Shown here piece by piece: positions 16,741-26,372 of a stretch of DNA of 35,394 nt (position 1 is the stretch's first letter; every line of letters begins with the position of its first letter). A program made the translations under genes and the position numbers. The notes beneath the pieces were generated by a model, which saw nothing but the letters and a program-made list of their open reading frames with translations, was not told where the DNA came from and did not search any database. Source of the DNA: Bacillus sp. V59.32b (lineage in GTDB: Bacteria > Bacillota > Bacilli > Bacillales > DSM-1321); contig NZ_QVTC01000064.1 of NCBI RefSeq assembly GCF_003429085.1, positions 1-35,394 of the forward strand, written 5' to 3'.

Positions 16741-17100
16741 TGTGCTCGTTAATTTTGATTTCTGCTCAATTATTTGAATTTGTGTTCGTTAATCTGGATT
16801 TGTGCTCGTTAATTCAGATTTCTGCTCGATTATTTTAATTTGTGCTCGATTATCCGAATTTGTGCTCGATTATCCGAATTTGTGCTCGTTCATCGAAATT
16901 TGTGCTCGATTATCATTATTTCTGCTCGTTCATGAGAATTTGTGCTCGTTAATCTGGATTTGTGCTCGTTAATGCGGATTTGTGCTCGATTATTTTAATT
17001 TGTGCTCGATTATCCGAATTTGTGCTCGATTATCATTATTTCTGCTCGTTCATGAGAATTTGTGCTCGATTATCATAATTTCTGCTCGATCACCCAAATC
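16741..17100. repeat. 20-bp tandem repeat array, family A (18 monomers)
   Basis: Eighteen consecutive 20-bp units of form TGTGCTCGATTATCCGAATT, with no indel. The variable part is the middle (positions 9-17); TGTGCTCG and the final ATT are nearly constant, with variants TCTGCTCG and GTTAATCTGG or GTTCATGAGA in the linker. A degenerate unit, TCCTGCTCAC, runs into the yrrI stop codon at 17107-17109. It lies between the alaS promoter and yrrI; yrrI has no other terminator-like hairpin, so the array would form its 3' untranslated region. Confidence 0.93.
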
Positions 17101-17106
17101 TCCTGC

Positions 17107-18183
17107 TCACCTCACAACCGCTTCTTTCTTCTTCGCAAAATGATTCCGGGCATGGAGAATACATACCTTAAGCACCGCAAGCACCGGCACTGCGAGGATC
17201 AACCCCATAATGCCGCCGACCTCTCCGCCGGCCAATAGCGCAAGAATGATGAACAAAGGATGCATATGCAGGCTTTTGCCAACGATTAACGGAGACAGGA
17301 CATTGCCTTCCAAAAACTGCAGCACGAACACAATCCCCACTGTGATAAGGGCCATCTTCAAGGAAATCGAAGCGGCAATAATCACCGCGGGCACGGCTCC
17401 AATGATCGGCCCGAAATAGGGAATCACATTCGTGATACCGATAATGAGGCCTAACACTAAAGGATAGTCCATTCCGACCATCCAAAACAGCAGCGCGGAA
17501 ATCGTACCAATCAACGCACAGACCAGAATCTGTCCGCGGATATAGCTGCCAAGCGACGCGTCAATATCATTCAGGAAAGCAATCCCCTGCTTACGCCATC
17601 GCTTAGGCGTCAAATACCAGACCATCTTCTTAATGGAATCAAAATCTTTTAAAATATAAAACGCCAAAAACGGAATTAAAGCAATCAGGACGATAAAATC
17701 AAAAATTTTCATCAAGTTTTCCATCACGACTGTCATGAGCTTTTCAAGGCGGTTTTCCATCATGGTAATCCCCTCTTCCAGCCTTTCATGAACCCCGAAT
17801 GGCCAGTTGGAGGTTCTGTTTTCAAAGTCTGTGACCCAGTAACGGTACTGCTCAGCAACAGCCGGAGCACTTTCCGAAAGCTCCCGGATCTGCGAAACGA
17901 TCGCCGGAATCCCCTTATAGATTCCGTAACCAAACCCGCCAAAGAAAAGCAAGTAAATGATTACAATCGACAAGCCGCGGTGGAGCCCTTTTTCATGAAG
18001 GATTTCAACGATAGGATGCAGAAGATAGCTGATAAAGGCCGCAATCATAAAAGGTAGCAAAACGGTAAAAAGGATTTGGACGATTGGAAGCCAGATCGGC
18101 TGTAATTTCATGAATATGTAAAGGACGATAAACAATAACAGCAAAAATCCCAGTCGGTAAAACCATTTCACACGGATATCCAT
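17107..18183 (-). CDS. yrrI: AI-2E family transporter (YrrI)
   Basis: A 358-residue polytopic membrane protein of the AI-2E/PerM family; members carry autoinducer-2, sodium/proton exchange or unknown substrates, so the substrate here is open. Around eight hydrophobic segments: a pair at the N-terminus, a long extracellular amphipathic stretch (about 85-150), and a C-terminal block with the signature LIIGITNVIPYFGPIIGAVPA. The start MDIRVKWFYR follows GGAGG by eight bases; an earlier start would add 15 residues with no ribosome-binding site. Its stop codon is touched by the family A repeat array, and a short family C array lies upstream, so the gene is bracketed by repeats. Confidence 0.88.
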   Translation of the reverse strand: MDIRVKWFYRLGFLLLLFIVLYIFMKLQPIWLPIVQILFTVLLPFMIAAFISYLLHPIVEILHEKGLHRGLSIVIIYLLFFGGFGYGIYKGIPAIVSQIRELSESAPAVAEQYRYWVTDFENRTSNWPFGVHERLEEGITMMENRLEKLMTVVMENLMKIFDFIVLIALIPFLAFYILKDFDSIKKMVWYLTPKRWRKQGIAFLNDIDASLGSYIRGQILVCALIGTISALLFWMVGMDYPLVLGLIIGITNVIPYFGPIIGAVPAVIIAASISLKMALITVGIVFVLQFLEGNVLSPLIVGKSLHMHPLFIILALLAGGEVGGIMGLILAVPVLAVLKVCILHARNHFAKKKEAVVR

Positions 18184-18246
18184 TGAATCGCCTCCACTTC
18201 TATTGTTCGTGCAGGGCGGGGATTTCATGCAAAAATGTGGGGGTTC

Positions 18247-18325
18247 GCTACAAAATCAGAAAACCGCTACAAAAGTAGTCATTTTCACTACAAAACCGAA
18301 GGCTCGCTACAAAACCTAATACAAA
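18247..18325. repeat. Short tandem array, family C in reverse orientation
   Basis: CTACAAAA recurs at 18248, 18267, 18288 and 18307, with a further degenerate copy; spacing is 19, 21 and 19 bp. The reverse complement, TTTTGTAG, is the core of the diverged left flank of the family C array at 11600-11841. It lies between the yrrI start and the terminator of the zinc-ribbon gene. Confidence 0.6.
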
Positions 18326-18331
18326 ATCCTC

Positions 18332-18370
18332 AAAAAAAACGAAACCCTGCCAAATTGACAGAGTTTCGTT
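18332..18370 (-). terminator. Intrinsic terminator of yrrD and the zinc-ribbon gene
   Basis: On the minus strand AACGAAACTCTGTC pairs with GCAGGGTTTCGTT, followed by eight T. Confidence 0.9.
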
Positions 18371-18379
18371 TTCATATTT

Positions 18380-18574
18380 TTACATAGTAAAGCGGCGGTC
18401 GCTTTCGTCGAACAAATCATCCAAGGAGCTTAAACTTCCATCCTCTTCGACCTGATGTGTATGAATCACTCCGTCCAAAAGTGACATTTCAATAAAACAG
18501 TTCCAGCAGTAAAATTGATTCACGCCAATCTTTCCAATATCCTTACTGCTGCAATTCGGACATATTATTTCCAT
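18380..18574 (-). CDS. Small zinc-ribbon protein (YrzR-like)
   Basis: A 64-residue protein, MEIICPNCSSKDIGKIG..., with paired CxxC motifs (Cys5, Cys8, Cys23, Cys26) that form a probable zinc ribbon, followed by an acidic tail ending DESDRRFTM. The start was chosen for GAGGTG upstream; a GTG overlapping the yrrD stop would add five residues. It directly follows yrrD and shares its terminator. Position suggests the YrzR-type protein of B. subtilis, but I am not sure of orthology. Function unknown; protein or nucleic acid contact through the ribbon would be a guess. Confidence 0.65.
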   Translation of the reverse strand: MEIICPNCSSKDIGKIGVNQFYCWNCFIEMSLLDGVIHTHQVEEDGSLSSLDDLFDESDRRFTM

Positions 18575-18585
18575 TACAAGGCACC

Positions 18586-19053
18586 TCACTGATCATCAAC
18601 AGAAATCACGATGGAATCCTTTCCAAGCTCCGGCGGCCTATTTGATTCCACCACCCGCTTGCCCTCCGTTATTTCAGAGAAAAATCCATCCGTCGTTTCA
18701 TATGCTACAATCGTGCCCATTTTTTCCAGGAAATATACATCATGCAGCAGGCCCAGCTCTTCGCCTGAATCGGTCAGAAGCATTTTTCCAAAGAGTGCAT
18801 CCGTATTGAATAAATGAGACCCGGCCGGCGACTTTGTAGGGAGTTCATCTGTGGACAGGACGATTCCCGCCGAACCGAACGATGCCACATCACCCAATGA
18901 AAGATAAGCAGCTCTTTTAAAAAATGCCTTTCGATGAACGATGATTCCAACGACCTTTCCTGAATCGGAAATACAAATATCCGTAACATGCCCGATTGTT
19001 TCGCCATGCCGGGTATACACCGGCATTCCTTTTAGCAAAGAAAATGTTCGCAA
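18586..19053 (-). CDS. yrrD: PRC-barrel domain protein YrrD
   Basis: A 155-residue cytosolic protein with two PRC-barrel-like halves: MRTFSLLKGMPVYTRHGETIGHVTD (residues 1-75) and LFGKMLLTDSGEELGLLHDVYF (about 88-150). PRC-barrel domains occur in RimM and photosynthetic reaction-centre H subunits; the role of YrrD is not known. The start is TTG, six bases after GGGAGG. The reading frame ends overlapping the upstream GTG of the zinc-ribbon gene, so the two are coupled. Divergent from the 62-residue plus-strand gene; in B. subtilis it likewise neighbours recD2. Confidence 0.85.
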   Translation of the reverse strand: MRTFSLLKGMPVYTRHGETIGHVTDICISDSGKVVGIIVHRKAFFKRAAYLSLGDVASFGSAGIVLSTDELPTKSPAGSHLFNTDALFGKMLLTDSGEELGLLHDVYFLEKMGTIVAYETTDGFFSEITEGKRVVESNRPPELGKDSIVISVDDQ

Positions 19054-19216
19054 AGGAGACCTCCCACCTTTCCCAACATTTTTAGTATCAGTTATTTAAT
19101 TTGCATTCATAAGGGGAAAGGTTTCCCAAAGCAAACTGTAGATTTTCCCATTATAAAAGGACCAGGCTAGGTCCTGCTAAAGATGTAATTCACATTTTTA
19201 AAAAGGAGTGATACGC

Positions 19217-19405
19217 ATGGCACAACAAATCGATGTAAACCAGTTAAATCAAGCGAAAGCGAATGTGACGCTCACCCAGACTTTACTAACCCAAGCGATT
19301 GAAAAGTCTTCTTCAGACCCGACTATGGCGCAAGAAGCCATCAAACAAGCTGCCAATGCAGTTAGTCAAGTACAGAGTGCAGCCCAATCCCAACAATCTA
19401 AATAA
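19217..19405 (+). CDS. 62-residue Gln/Ala-rich helical protein, unrecognised
   Basis: A 62-residue protein, MAQQIDVNQLNQAKANV..., rich in Gln, Ala, Ser and Thr, without Cys, Trp or membrane segment, and predicted to be almost wholly helical with heptad-like spacing. AAAAAGGAG lies eight bases before the ATG; an in-frame start three codons earlier overlaps that site. I do not recognise the family. Composition recalls spore-associated small proteins, and a CATTATA box upstream (near 19150) fits a sigma-F/G -10, but no matching -35 is present, so spore expression is only a suggestion. A small hairpin (AGGACC/GGTCCT) lies in the leader. Convergent with recD2 and sharing its terminator. Confidence 0.65.
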   Translation: MAQQIDVNQLNQAKANVTLTQTLLTQAIEKSSSDPTMAQEAIKQAANAVSQVQSAAQSQQSK

Positions 19406-19446
19406 AATGTAAAATCCCCTGCATCTAATCTATTACAGGGATTTAT

Positions 19447-19490
19447 AAAAGGACGGCTCTACCATCATAAATGGCAGAACCGTCCTATTA
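19447..19490. terminator. Bidirectional terminator of recD2 and the 62-residue gene
   Basis: GGACGGTTCTGCCAT pairs with ATGGTAGAGCCGTCC on the minus strand (15 bp with two G-U pairs), followed by TTTTAT; the plus strand has TATTATTTTT after the stem. A second stem (AAATCCC/GGGATTT) precedes it on the left. Confidence 0.8.
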
Positions 19491-21905
19491 TTTTTGCTCC
19501 ATAAAATCATAAGGCGTTATATTTTCCATCCCAATCATCGGGTCCGTATTTAGTAGCTTCCCTAAATAATTAATCTGCGTATCCTCTTTACGGATCTCCA
19601 CAGCCGTTGTTTCATCCGCTTCAGCAGGTGTCTCTTTCAGCTTCTCCAATAGCGTCGTTTTTCGTCTTTGCTCATTATCCCTCTCCACCCCGAGCCGGAG
19701 CGCCTCTTCCTCACCGCATAAAATTAAAAATTCCTTACTGCGCGTTATCGCTGTATAAATTAAATTTCTGCGCAGCATTCGGTAATAGCTTTTTACCACC
19801 GGAAGAATGACGATCGGAAATTCACTTCCCTGGGCTTTATGGATGGAAGTGCAATACGCATGCGTGATCTGGGACAAATCCTGCCTTGTGTATTGCACTT
19901 CGATCCCCTCGAAAGAAATAATCAGCTTGTCGACATTATCGGTGTTTTCTTTCGCGAATAAAATCGAGACGATTTCGCCGATATCGCCATTGTATACGCC
20001 GCTTTCTGGCTGATTAACCAATTGGAGGACTTTATCGCCAGTCCGATAAGCAAGATCGCCAAATTTGATTTCCCGTTTTTTATTATCGCTGTTGCTGTTG
20101 AACACTTCCTGCAGCATCCTATTCAAATTATCAATACCCGCTGGTCCCTTGTACATCGGTGCCAGCACCTGGATATCCTTGGCCGTAAATCCTTTAGTGC
20201 GGGCATTCAAGACAACCTTTTCAATAACCTGGGCCATTTGAGCCGTATTACACTTAATAAGAGAACGATCTGCCTGTTGCTTTTCAATATCTTGCGGCAG
20301 GGTGCCCCGTTTGATTTCGTGGGCCAATTCGATAATTGACGAGCCTTTTGCCTGCCGATAAATTTGCTCAAGGGCAACAGAAGGTACACTACCGGAAGCA
20401 AGCAAATCCTTTAACACCTGTCCCGGACCGACCGATGGAAGCTGATCCTCATCCCCGACCAAAATAACCTGAACATGTTCAGGAAGCGCCTTGAACAGTT
20501 GGTGTGCCAGCCACGTATCCACCATCGAAACCTCATCGATGATCACGATTCGGCCGTCGATCGGATTGTCCTCGTCATGCGAGAATCCTTCGCTTCCATT
20601 CCAGCCAAGCAGCCGGTGAATCGTGACCGCGGGCAATCCCGTCGATTCGGCCATTCGCTTCGCCGCTCGCCCAGTAGGCGCCGCTAGAATAAACGGGAAT
20701 GGATCATCCTCATTTTTATAATCGTTAATATCCATCGACACGCCATGGAGTTCGCTGTATAGCTCGACGATTCCCTTAATGACCGTCGTTTTCCCGGTGC
20801 CGGGTCCTCCGGTCAAGATCAGCATAGGCGACCCGAGGGCGGTCTGTATCGCTTCCTTTTGGGCAGGGGCGTATTCTACATCAAGCCGCTCTTCCAGCTC
20901 ACCTAAGGCCAACAGAAACTCTGATTCCGGAAATTGATCCTCGTATTCTGTTTGGGAGAGAATCCGATTGATATTGGTGACGATCCCTTTTTCAGAAAAA
21001 TAAAGCGAAGGCAGGTACACCCTTTTTTCTTCAACGATGATTTTTCCTTCTTCACCAAGCTTGATGACTTCCTCGGAAACCTCGTTGAATTCAATGCTAT
21101 CCCGCTTATTTTCTTCAAGCAGTCTTTTTACACTTTCCAAAAGCTGATCGGCCTCAAGATAGACATTTCCTTCTTGAAGGCATTGCGATTCCAATGTATA
21201 CAGACATGCGGCCTTGATGCGTTCCGGATGGCTTCCGCTTATGCCGAGTTGATATCCGAGCTCGTCGGCCCGGCCAAATCCGACGCCTTCAATGTCCTCG
21301 ACCAATTTATATGGATTCGTCTGGACCACCGTAATAGTATCCTGTTTGTAAACCTGATAAATCTTCATCGACAGCTGCGGCCCAAAGCCGTATTGGTTGA
21401 GCGCTATCATCGCCTGTTCAAGACCCTGGTGTTCAATCAGCGTGTCATACAAGCTTTTTGCCTTTTCCGGTGAAAGCTTCGGAATGCTATCCAAAAGCGA
21501 AGGCTGCTCAAGAATCTTCGAAATGGCATTCTCACCAAGCGTTGCCACAATGCCCTCCGCCGTTTTTTTACCGATTCCTTTAAAAAGCTCACTCGAAAGA
21601 TAGGCAACGATCCCGTCCTTCGACTGCGGCATATCCTTGCGAAAGTGGTCGACATGGAATTGCAGCCCAAAACGAGGATGATCCTTCAGTTGCCCGTAAA
21701 AAAAATACGTCTCATCTTCATGGATGCGAGGGAAGTAGCCTGTGACAACAGCTTCCTTTTCGTCATATTTAATATTGGTCTCATCGACGCGAATACGCAC
21801 AACCGAGTACAAATTTTGCTCATTATGAAAAATCGTCACCAAATGCCGGCCCTTCATAAATGATTTCTCTTCCGAAAACAAGTCCATGGAATCCTGCTGA
21901 CTCAA
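19488..21905 (-). CDS. recD2: ATP-dependent RecD-like DNA helicase RecD2 (YrrC)
   Basis: Superfamily 1B helicase that moves 5' to 3' on DNA, without RecBC partners; linked to replication-fork progress, repair and mismatch-repair modulation in Bacillus. The 805 residues comprise an N-terminal OB-like and helix-hairpin-helix region (FKGIGKKTAEGIV, IEGVGFGRADELG), then the helicase core with Walker A TGGPGTGKTT near residue 368, IIDEVSM near 458, GDEDQLPSVGPG, and a C-terminal ATITRSKE-like motif (YTAITRSKEFLIL). The start is TTG behind AAAGGAGGGG, as no ATG has a site; a later ATG at residue 7 is possible. It follows yrrB by 44 bases and is probably co-transcribed with it. Confidence 0.95.
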   Translation of the reverse strand: MSQQDSMDLFSEEKSFMKGRHLVTIFHNEQNLYSVVRIRVDETNIKYDEKEAVVTGYFPRIHEDETYFFYGQLKDHPRFGLQFHVDHFRKDMPQSKDGIVAYLSSELFKGIGKKTAEGIVATLGENAISKILEQPSLLDSIPKLSPEKAKSLYDTLIEHQGLEQAMIALNQYGFGPQLSMKIYQVYKQDTITVVQTNPYKLVEDIEGVGFGRADELGYQLGISGSHPERIKAACLYTLESQCLQEGNVYLEADQLLESVKRLLEENKRDSIEFNEVSEEVIKLGEEGKIIVEEKRVYLPSLYFSEKGIVTNINRILSQTEYEDQFPESEFLLALGELEERLDVEYAPAQKEAIQTALGSPMLILTGGPGTGKTTVIKGIVELYSELHGVSMDINDYKNEDDPFPFILAAPTGRAAKRMAESTGLPAVTIHRLLGWNGSEGFSHDEDNPIDGRIVIIDEVSMVDTWLAHQLFKALPEHVQVILVGDEDQLPSVGPGQVLKDLLASGSVPSVALEQIYRQAKGSSIIELAHEIKRGTLPQDIEKQQADRSLIKCNTAQMAQVIEKVVLNARTKGFTAKDIQVLAPMYKGPAGIDNLNRMLQEVFNSNSDNKKREIKFGDLAYRTGDKVLQLVNQPESGVYNGDIGEIVSILFAKENTDNVDKLIISFEGIEVQYTRQDLSQITHAYCTSIHKAQGSEFPIVILPVVKSYYRMLRRNLIYTAITRSKEFLILCGEEEALRLGVERDNEQRRKTTLLEKLKETPAEADETTAVEIRKEDTQINYLGKLLNTDPMIGMENITPYDFMEQK

Positions 21906-21949
21906 ACTGCTCCCCTCCTTTCAACTTTTAGTCGCTTTCACACCAGGAG

Positions 21950-22618
21950 TTAATTTTCCTCCGCTAGCATACTCTCCATCAATCTCTTCCCATTTGCAGC
22001 AAGCATATGGTCCGGCTGTGCAGCCAATGCTTTTTCGAAAAATGTTAACGCCGCTTTCGGATCCTCGTGATGCCCGGCATAGGCAACCCCGAGGTTATAG
22101 TAAGCATCTGAATGACCCGGATCCTTTTCCACGACGATCATTAGCTGGTTAATCAATTCATCGTACACCTCTGCATGGGCAAGGCAAAGCGCATACTGGA
22201 ATCTGGCATCAACGTCGTCAGGATTCAATTCAACGCTTCTTTGCAAATAAGGCATCGCAAGCTTCGCCTGGTCCAATTGCAGCAAACTCATGCCAAGCAT
22301 GAAGTACGCATCACTGTTCTCAAGACCATATCGGATCGCTTTTTCGAACATATCCTTGGCCTCCATTAACTTTTCAGCATCAAAATAAAGATTTCCCAGT
22401 GAATAATACGCGGCAGCTGCTTTTTCATCCAGCTCAATGGCTTTTTTATAAAAAATAATCGCCCGGTCCAGCTCGCCTACCGCTGTCAATACATTTCCAA
22501 AATTAATATAGGCCACCGGTTCGTTCGGATTTTCCTCGATTTCCTCAGTAAATACCTTAACCGCTTCTTCGTATTTACCTTCTTGCATATATTGAATACC
22601 CTGTTGGTTTTTATCCAT
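21950..22618 (-). CDS. yrrB: Tetratricopeptide repeat protein YrrB
   Basis: A 222-residue protein made almost wholly of about six TPR units of 34 residues, e.g. AYINFGNVLTAVGELDRAI, AYYSLGNLYFDAEKLMEAK, AYFMLGMSLLQLDQAK and AYYNLGVAYAGHHEDPKAA. TPR arrays bind partner proteins; the B. subtilis YrrB structure has been solved as a TPR superhelix, but its partner is not established. GGAG lies 11 bases before the ATG and an extended -10 promoter at 22650-22658 fits a yrrB-recD2 transcript. Neighbours mnmA upstream and recD2 downstream are conserved. Confidence 0.93.
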   Translation of the reverse strand: MDKNQQGIQYMQEGKYEEAVKVFTEEIEENPNEPVAYINFGNVLTAVGELDRAIIFYKKAIELDEKAAAAYYSLGNLYFDAEKLMEAKDMFEKAIRYGLENSDAYFMLGMSLLQLDQAKLAMPYLQRSVELNPDDVDARFQYALCLAHAEVYDELINQLMIVVEKDPGHSDAYYNLGVAYAGHHEDPKAALTFFEKALAAQPDHMLAANGKRLMESMLAEEN

Positions 22619-22649
22619 CGTCGTTCACGCTCCAATTTTTCTATTAAAA

Positions 22650-22658
22650 AGTATACCA
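22650..22658 (-). promoter_or_regulatory. Extended -10 promoter of yrrB-recD2
   Basis: On the minus strand TGG-TATACT forms an extended -10 box right after the mnmA terminator, about 30 bases before the yrrB start; no strong -35 is seen. Confidence 0.45.
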
Positions 22659-22665
22659 TAATGAT

Positions 22666-22694
22666 AAAAAATCCTCAGCCATAATAGCTGAGGA
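22666..22694 (-). terminator. Intrinsic terminator of cymR-yrvO-mnmA
   Basis: TCCTCAGC pairs with GCTGAGGA around TATTATG on the minus strand, followed by six T. Confidence 0.92.
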
Positions 22695-22701
22695 CTTGAT
22701 G

Positions 22702-24979
<2,278 letters not shown>

Positions 24980-25006
24980 TATTTTGCCTCCAATTAAGGT
25001 AACTCA

Positions 25007-25426
25007 CTAAATATAAAACATATAAGAGTCTTGGTCGCCGGTATCTTTGTAATTGGCGAGATCCTCTAACGTCGTATTATCGAGAACTTCCTTAACAGCA
25101 TCACGGATTCTGATCCATAACTGGCGCTTGACAGGCTCTTCGTCCTCAATGCCTTCTACCGGCGAGATTGGACCTTCAAGTACACGAATGATATCCCCCG
25201 ATGTAATGCTCTCAGGATCCTTCGCCAGCACATATCCGCCGTAAGCCCCGCGAATACTCTTCACGAGTCCAGCATTTCGTAATGGCGCGATCAATTGCTC
25301 CAAGTAATGCTCAGATAAATCATGCGCTTGGGCAATTGTCTTTAATGACGTCGGTCCTTCACCATGATGTTTGGCAAGCTCGATCATAATCGTCAACCCG
25401 TACCGTCCCTTAGTCGAAATCTTCAT
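25007..25426 (-). CDS. cymR: Cysteine metabolism repressor CymR (Rrf2 family)
   Basis: Master repressor of cystine uptake and cysteine synthesis genes; in B. subtilis it binds DNA together with CysK when cysteine is plentiful. The 139 residues begin MKISTKGRYGLTIMIELA, the Rrf2-type winged helix-turn-helix, with the recognition part LSEHYLEQLIAPLRNAGLVKS and the wing GAYGGYVLAKDP. It lacks the iron-sulfur cysteines of IscR, as expected for CymR. GAGGTG precedes the ATG. It heads the yrvO-mnmA unit, with a long leader from an extended -10 promoter at about 25534. A further TATAAT on the minus strand near 25635 could be a second promoter. Confidence 0.95.
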   Translation of the reverse strand: MKISTKGRYGLTIMIELAKHHGEGPTSLKTIAQAHDLSEHYLEQLIAPLRNAGLVKSIRGAYGGYVLAKDPESITSGDIIRVLEGPISPVEGIEDEEPVKRQLWIRIRDAVKEVLDNTTLEDLANYKDTGDQDSYMFYI

Positions 25427-25533
25427 TATTATTACACCTCAAATTTCCTGCTTTATTCCTGGAAAAATCTATATATTAACTTTCATTATCTCTAGGCTGA
25501 AAAAAACAAGATTGTCACCATTAGGCTTTTGAA

Positions 25534-25542
25534 ATTATAGCA
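25534..25542 (-). promoter_or_regulatory. Extended -10 promoter of cymR
   Basis: TGC-TATAAT on the minus strand gives an extended -10 about 110 bases upstream of the cymR start; no clear -35. Confidence 0.45.
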
Positions 25543-25720
25543 TACAATGCCTGGGAATGCATATCCGGCATCTTCAAGCTGTCCTTGCTGTCGAATCCTC
25601 GCTTTTTTTGGAAAAATGATATACTTTTATTATAACATGAAGCTTTTTAAGTTGTTTGTGTGGGTTACTGTGAGTTAGATATTGAAGTTGCAGGTGTGGC
25701 CGACTGGTAAAAATTAGTTT

Positions 25721-26320
25721 CTGCTCGATAAATTGAATTTGTGCTCGATAATTTGGATTTGTGCTCGATTATCCGAGTTTATGCTCGATTATCCGAGTTT
25801 ATGCTCGATTATCCGAATTTGTGCTCGATTATTCGAATTTGTGCTCGATTATTCGAATTTGTGCTCGATTATCCGGATTTGTGCTCGATCATCTGGATTT
25901 GTGCTCGATTATTCGAATTTGTGCTCGATCATCCGAATTTGTGCTCGATCATCCGGATTTGTGCTCGATTATCTGAATTTGTGCTCGATTATACGGATTT
26001 GTGCTCGATCATCCGAATTTGTGCTCGATTATCCGGATTTGTGCTCGATCATCCGGATTTGTGCTCGATCATCCGGATTTGTGCTCGATTATCTGAATTT
26101 GTGCTTGATTATCTGAATTTGTGCTCGATCATCCGGATTTGTGCTCGATCATCCGGATTTGTGCTCGATTATCCGAATTTGTGCTCGATTATCTGAATTT
26201 GTGCTCGATCATCCGAATTTGTGCTCGATTATCCGGATTTGTGCTCGATTATCCGGATTTGTGCTCGATCATCCGAGTTTACGAGCGATTATTCAAATTT
26301 GCGAGCGATTGCTAAATTAT
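25721..26320. repeat. 20-bp tandem repeat array, families A and B (30 monomers)
   Basis: Twenty-eight family A units (GTGCTCGATTATCCGAATTT and close variants) run from 25721 to 26280, then two family B units (ACGAGCGATTATTCAAATTT and GCGAGCGATTGCTAAATTAT) to 26320. Every unit is exactly 20 bp. Variation is limited mainly to T/C at position 10 and to the ATCCGAAT part, which varies among ATCCGGAT, ATTCGAAT, ATCTGAAT and similar. Plus-strand frames are open throughout because the unit has no stop, but the period is not a multiple of three and there is no ribosome-binding site. It fills most of the gap between divergent cymR and rarA. Confidence 0.95.
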
Positions 26321-26372
26321 GTACTCTTACCTTAATTTAAGATAGATTATCAAACCTTTGGAGAGATGTTTC

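Noticed and set aside
25733..26335. Several plus-strand open frames of 64-151 residues in the 25.7-26.3 kb array
   Set aside because: They exist only because the 20-bp unit lacks stop codons; all three frames give rotated versions of the same 20-residue repeat, and there is no ribosome-binding site.
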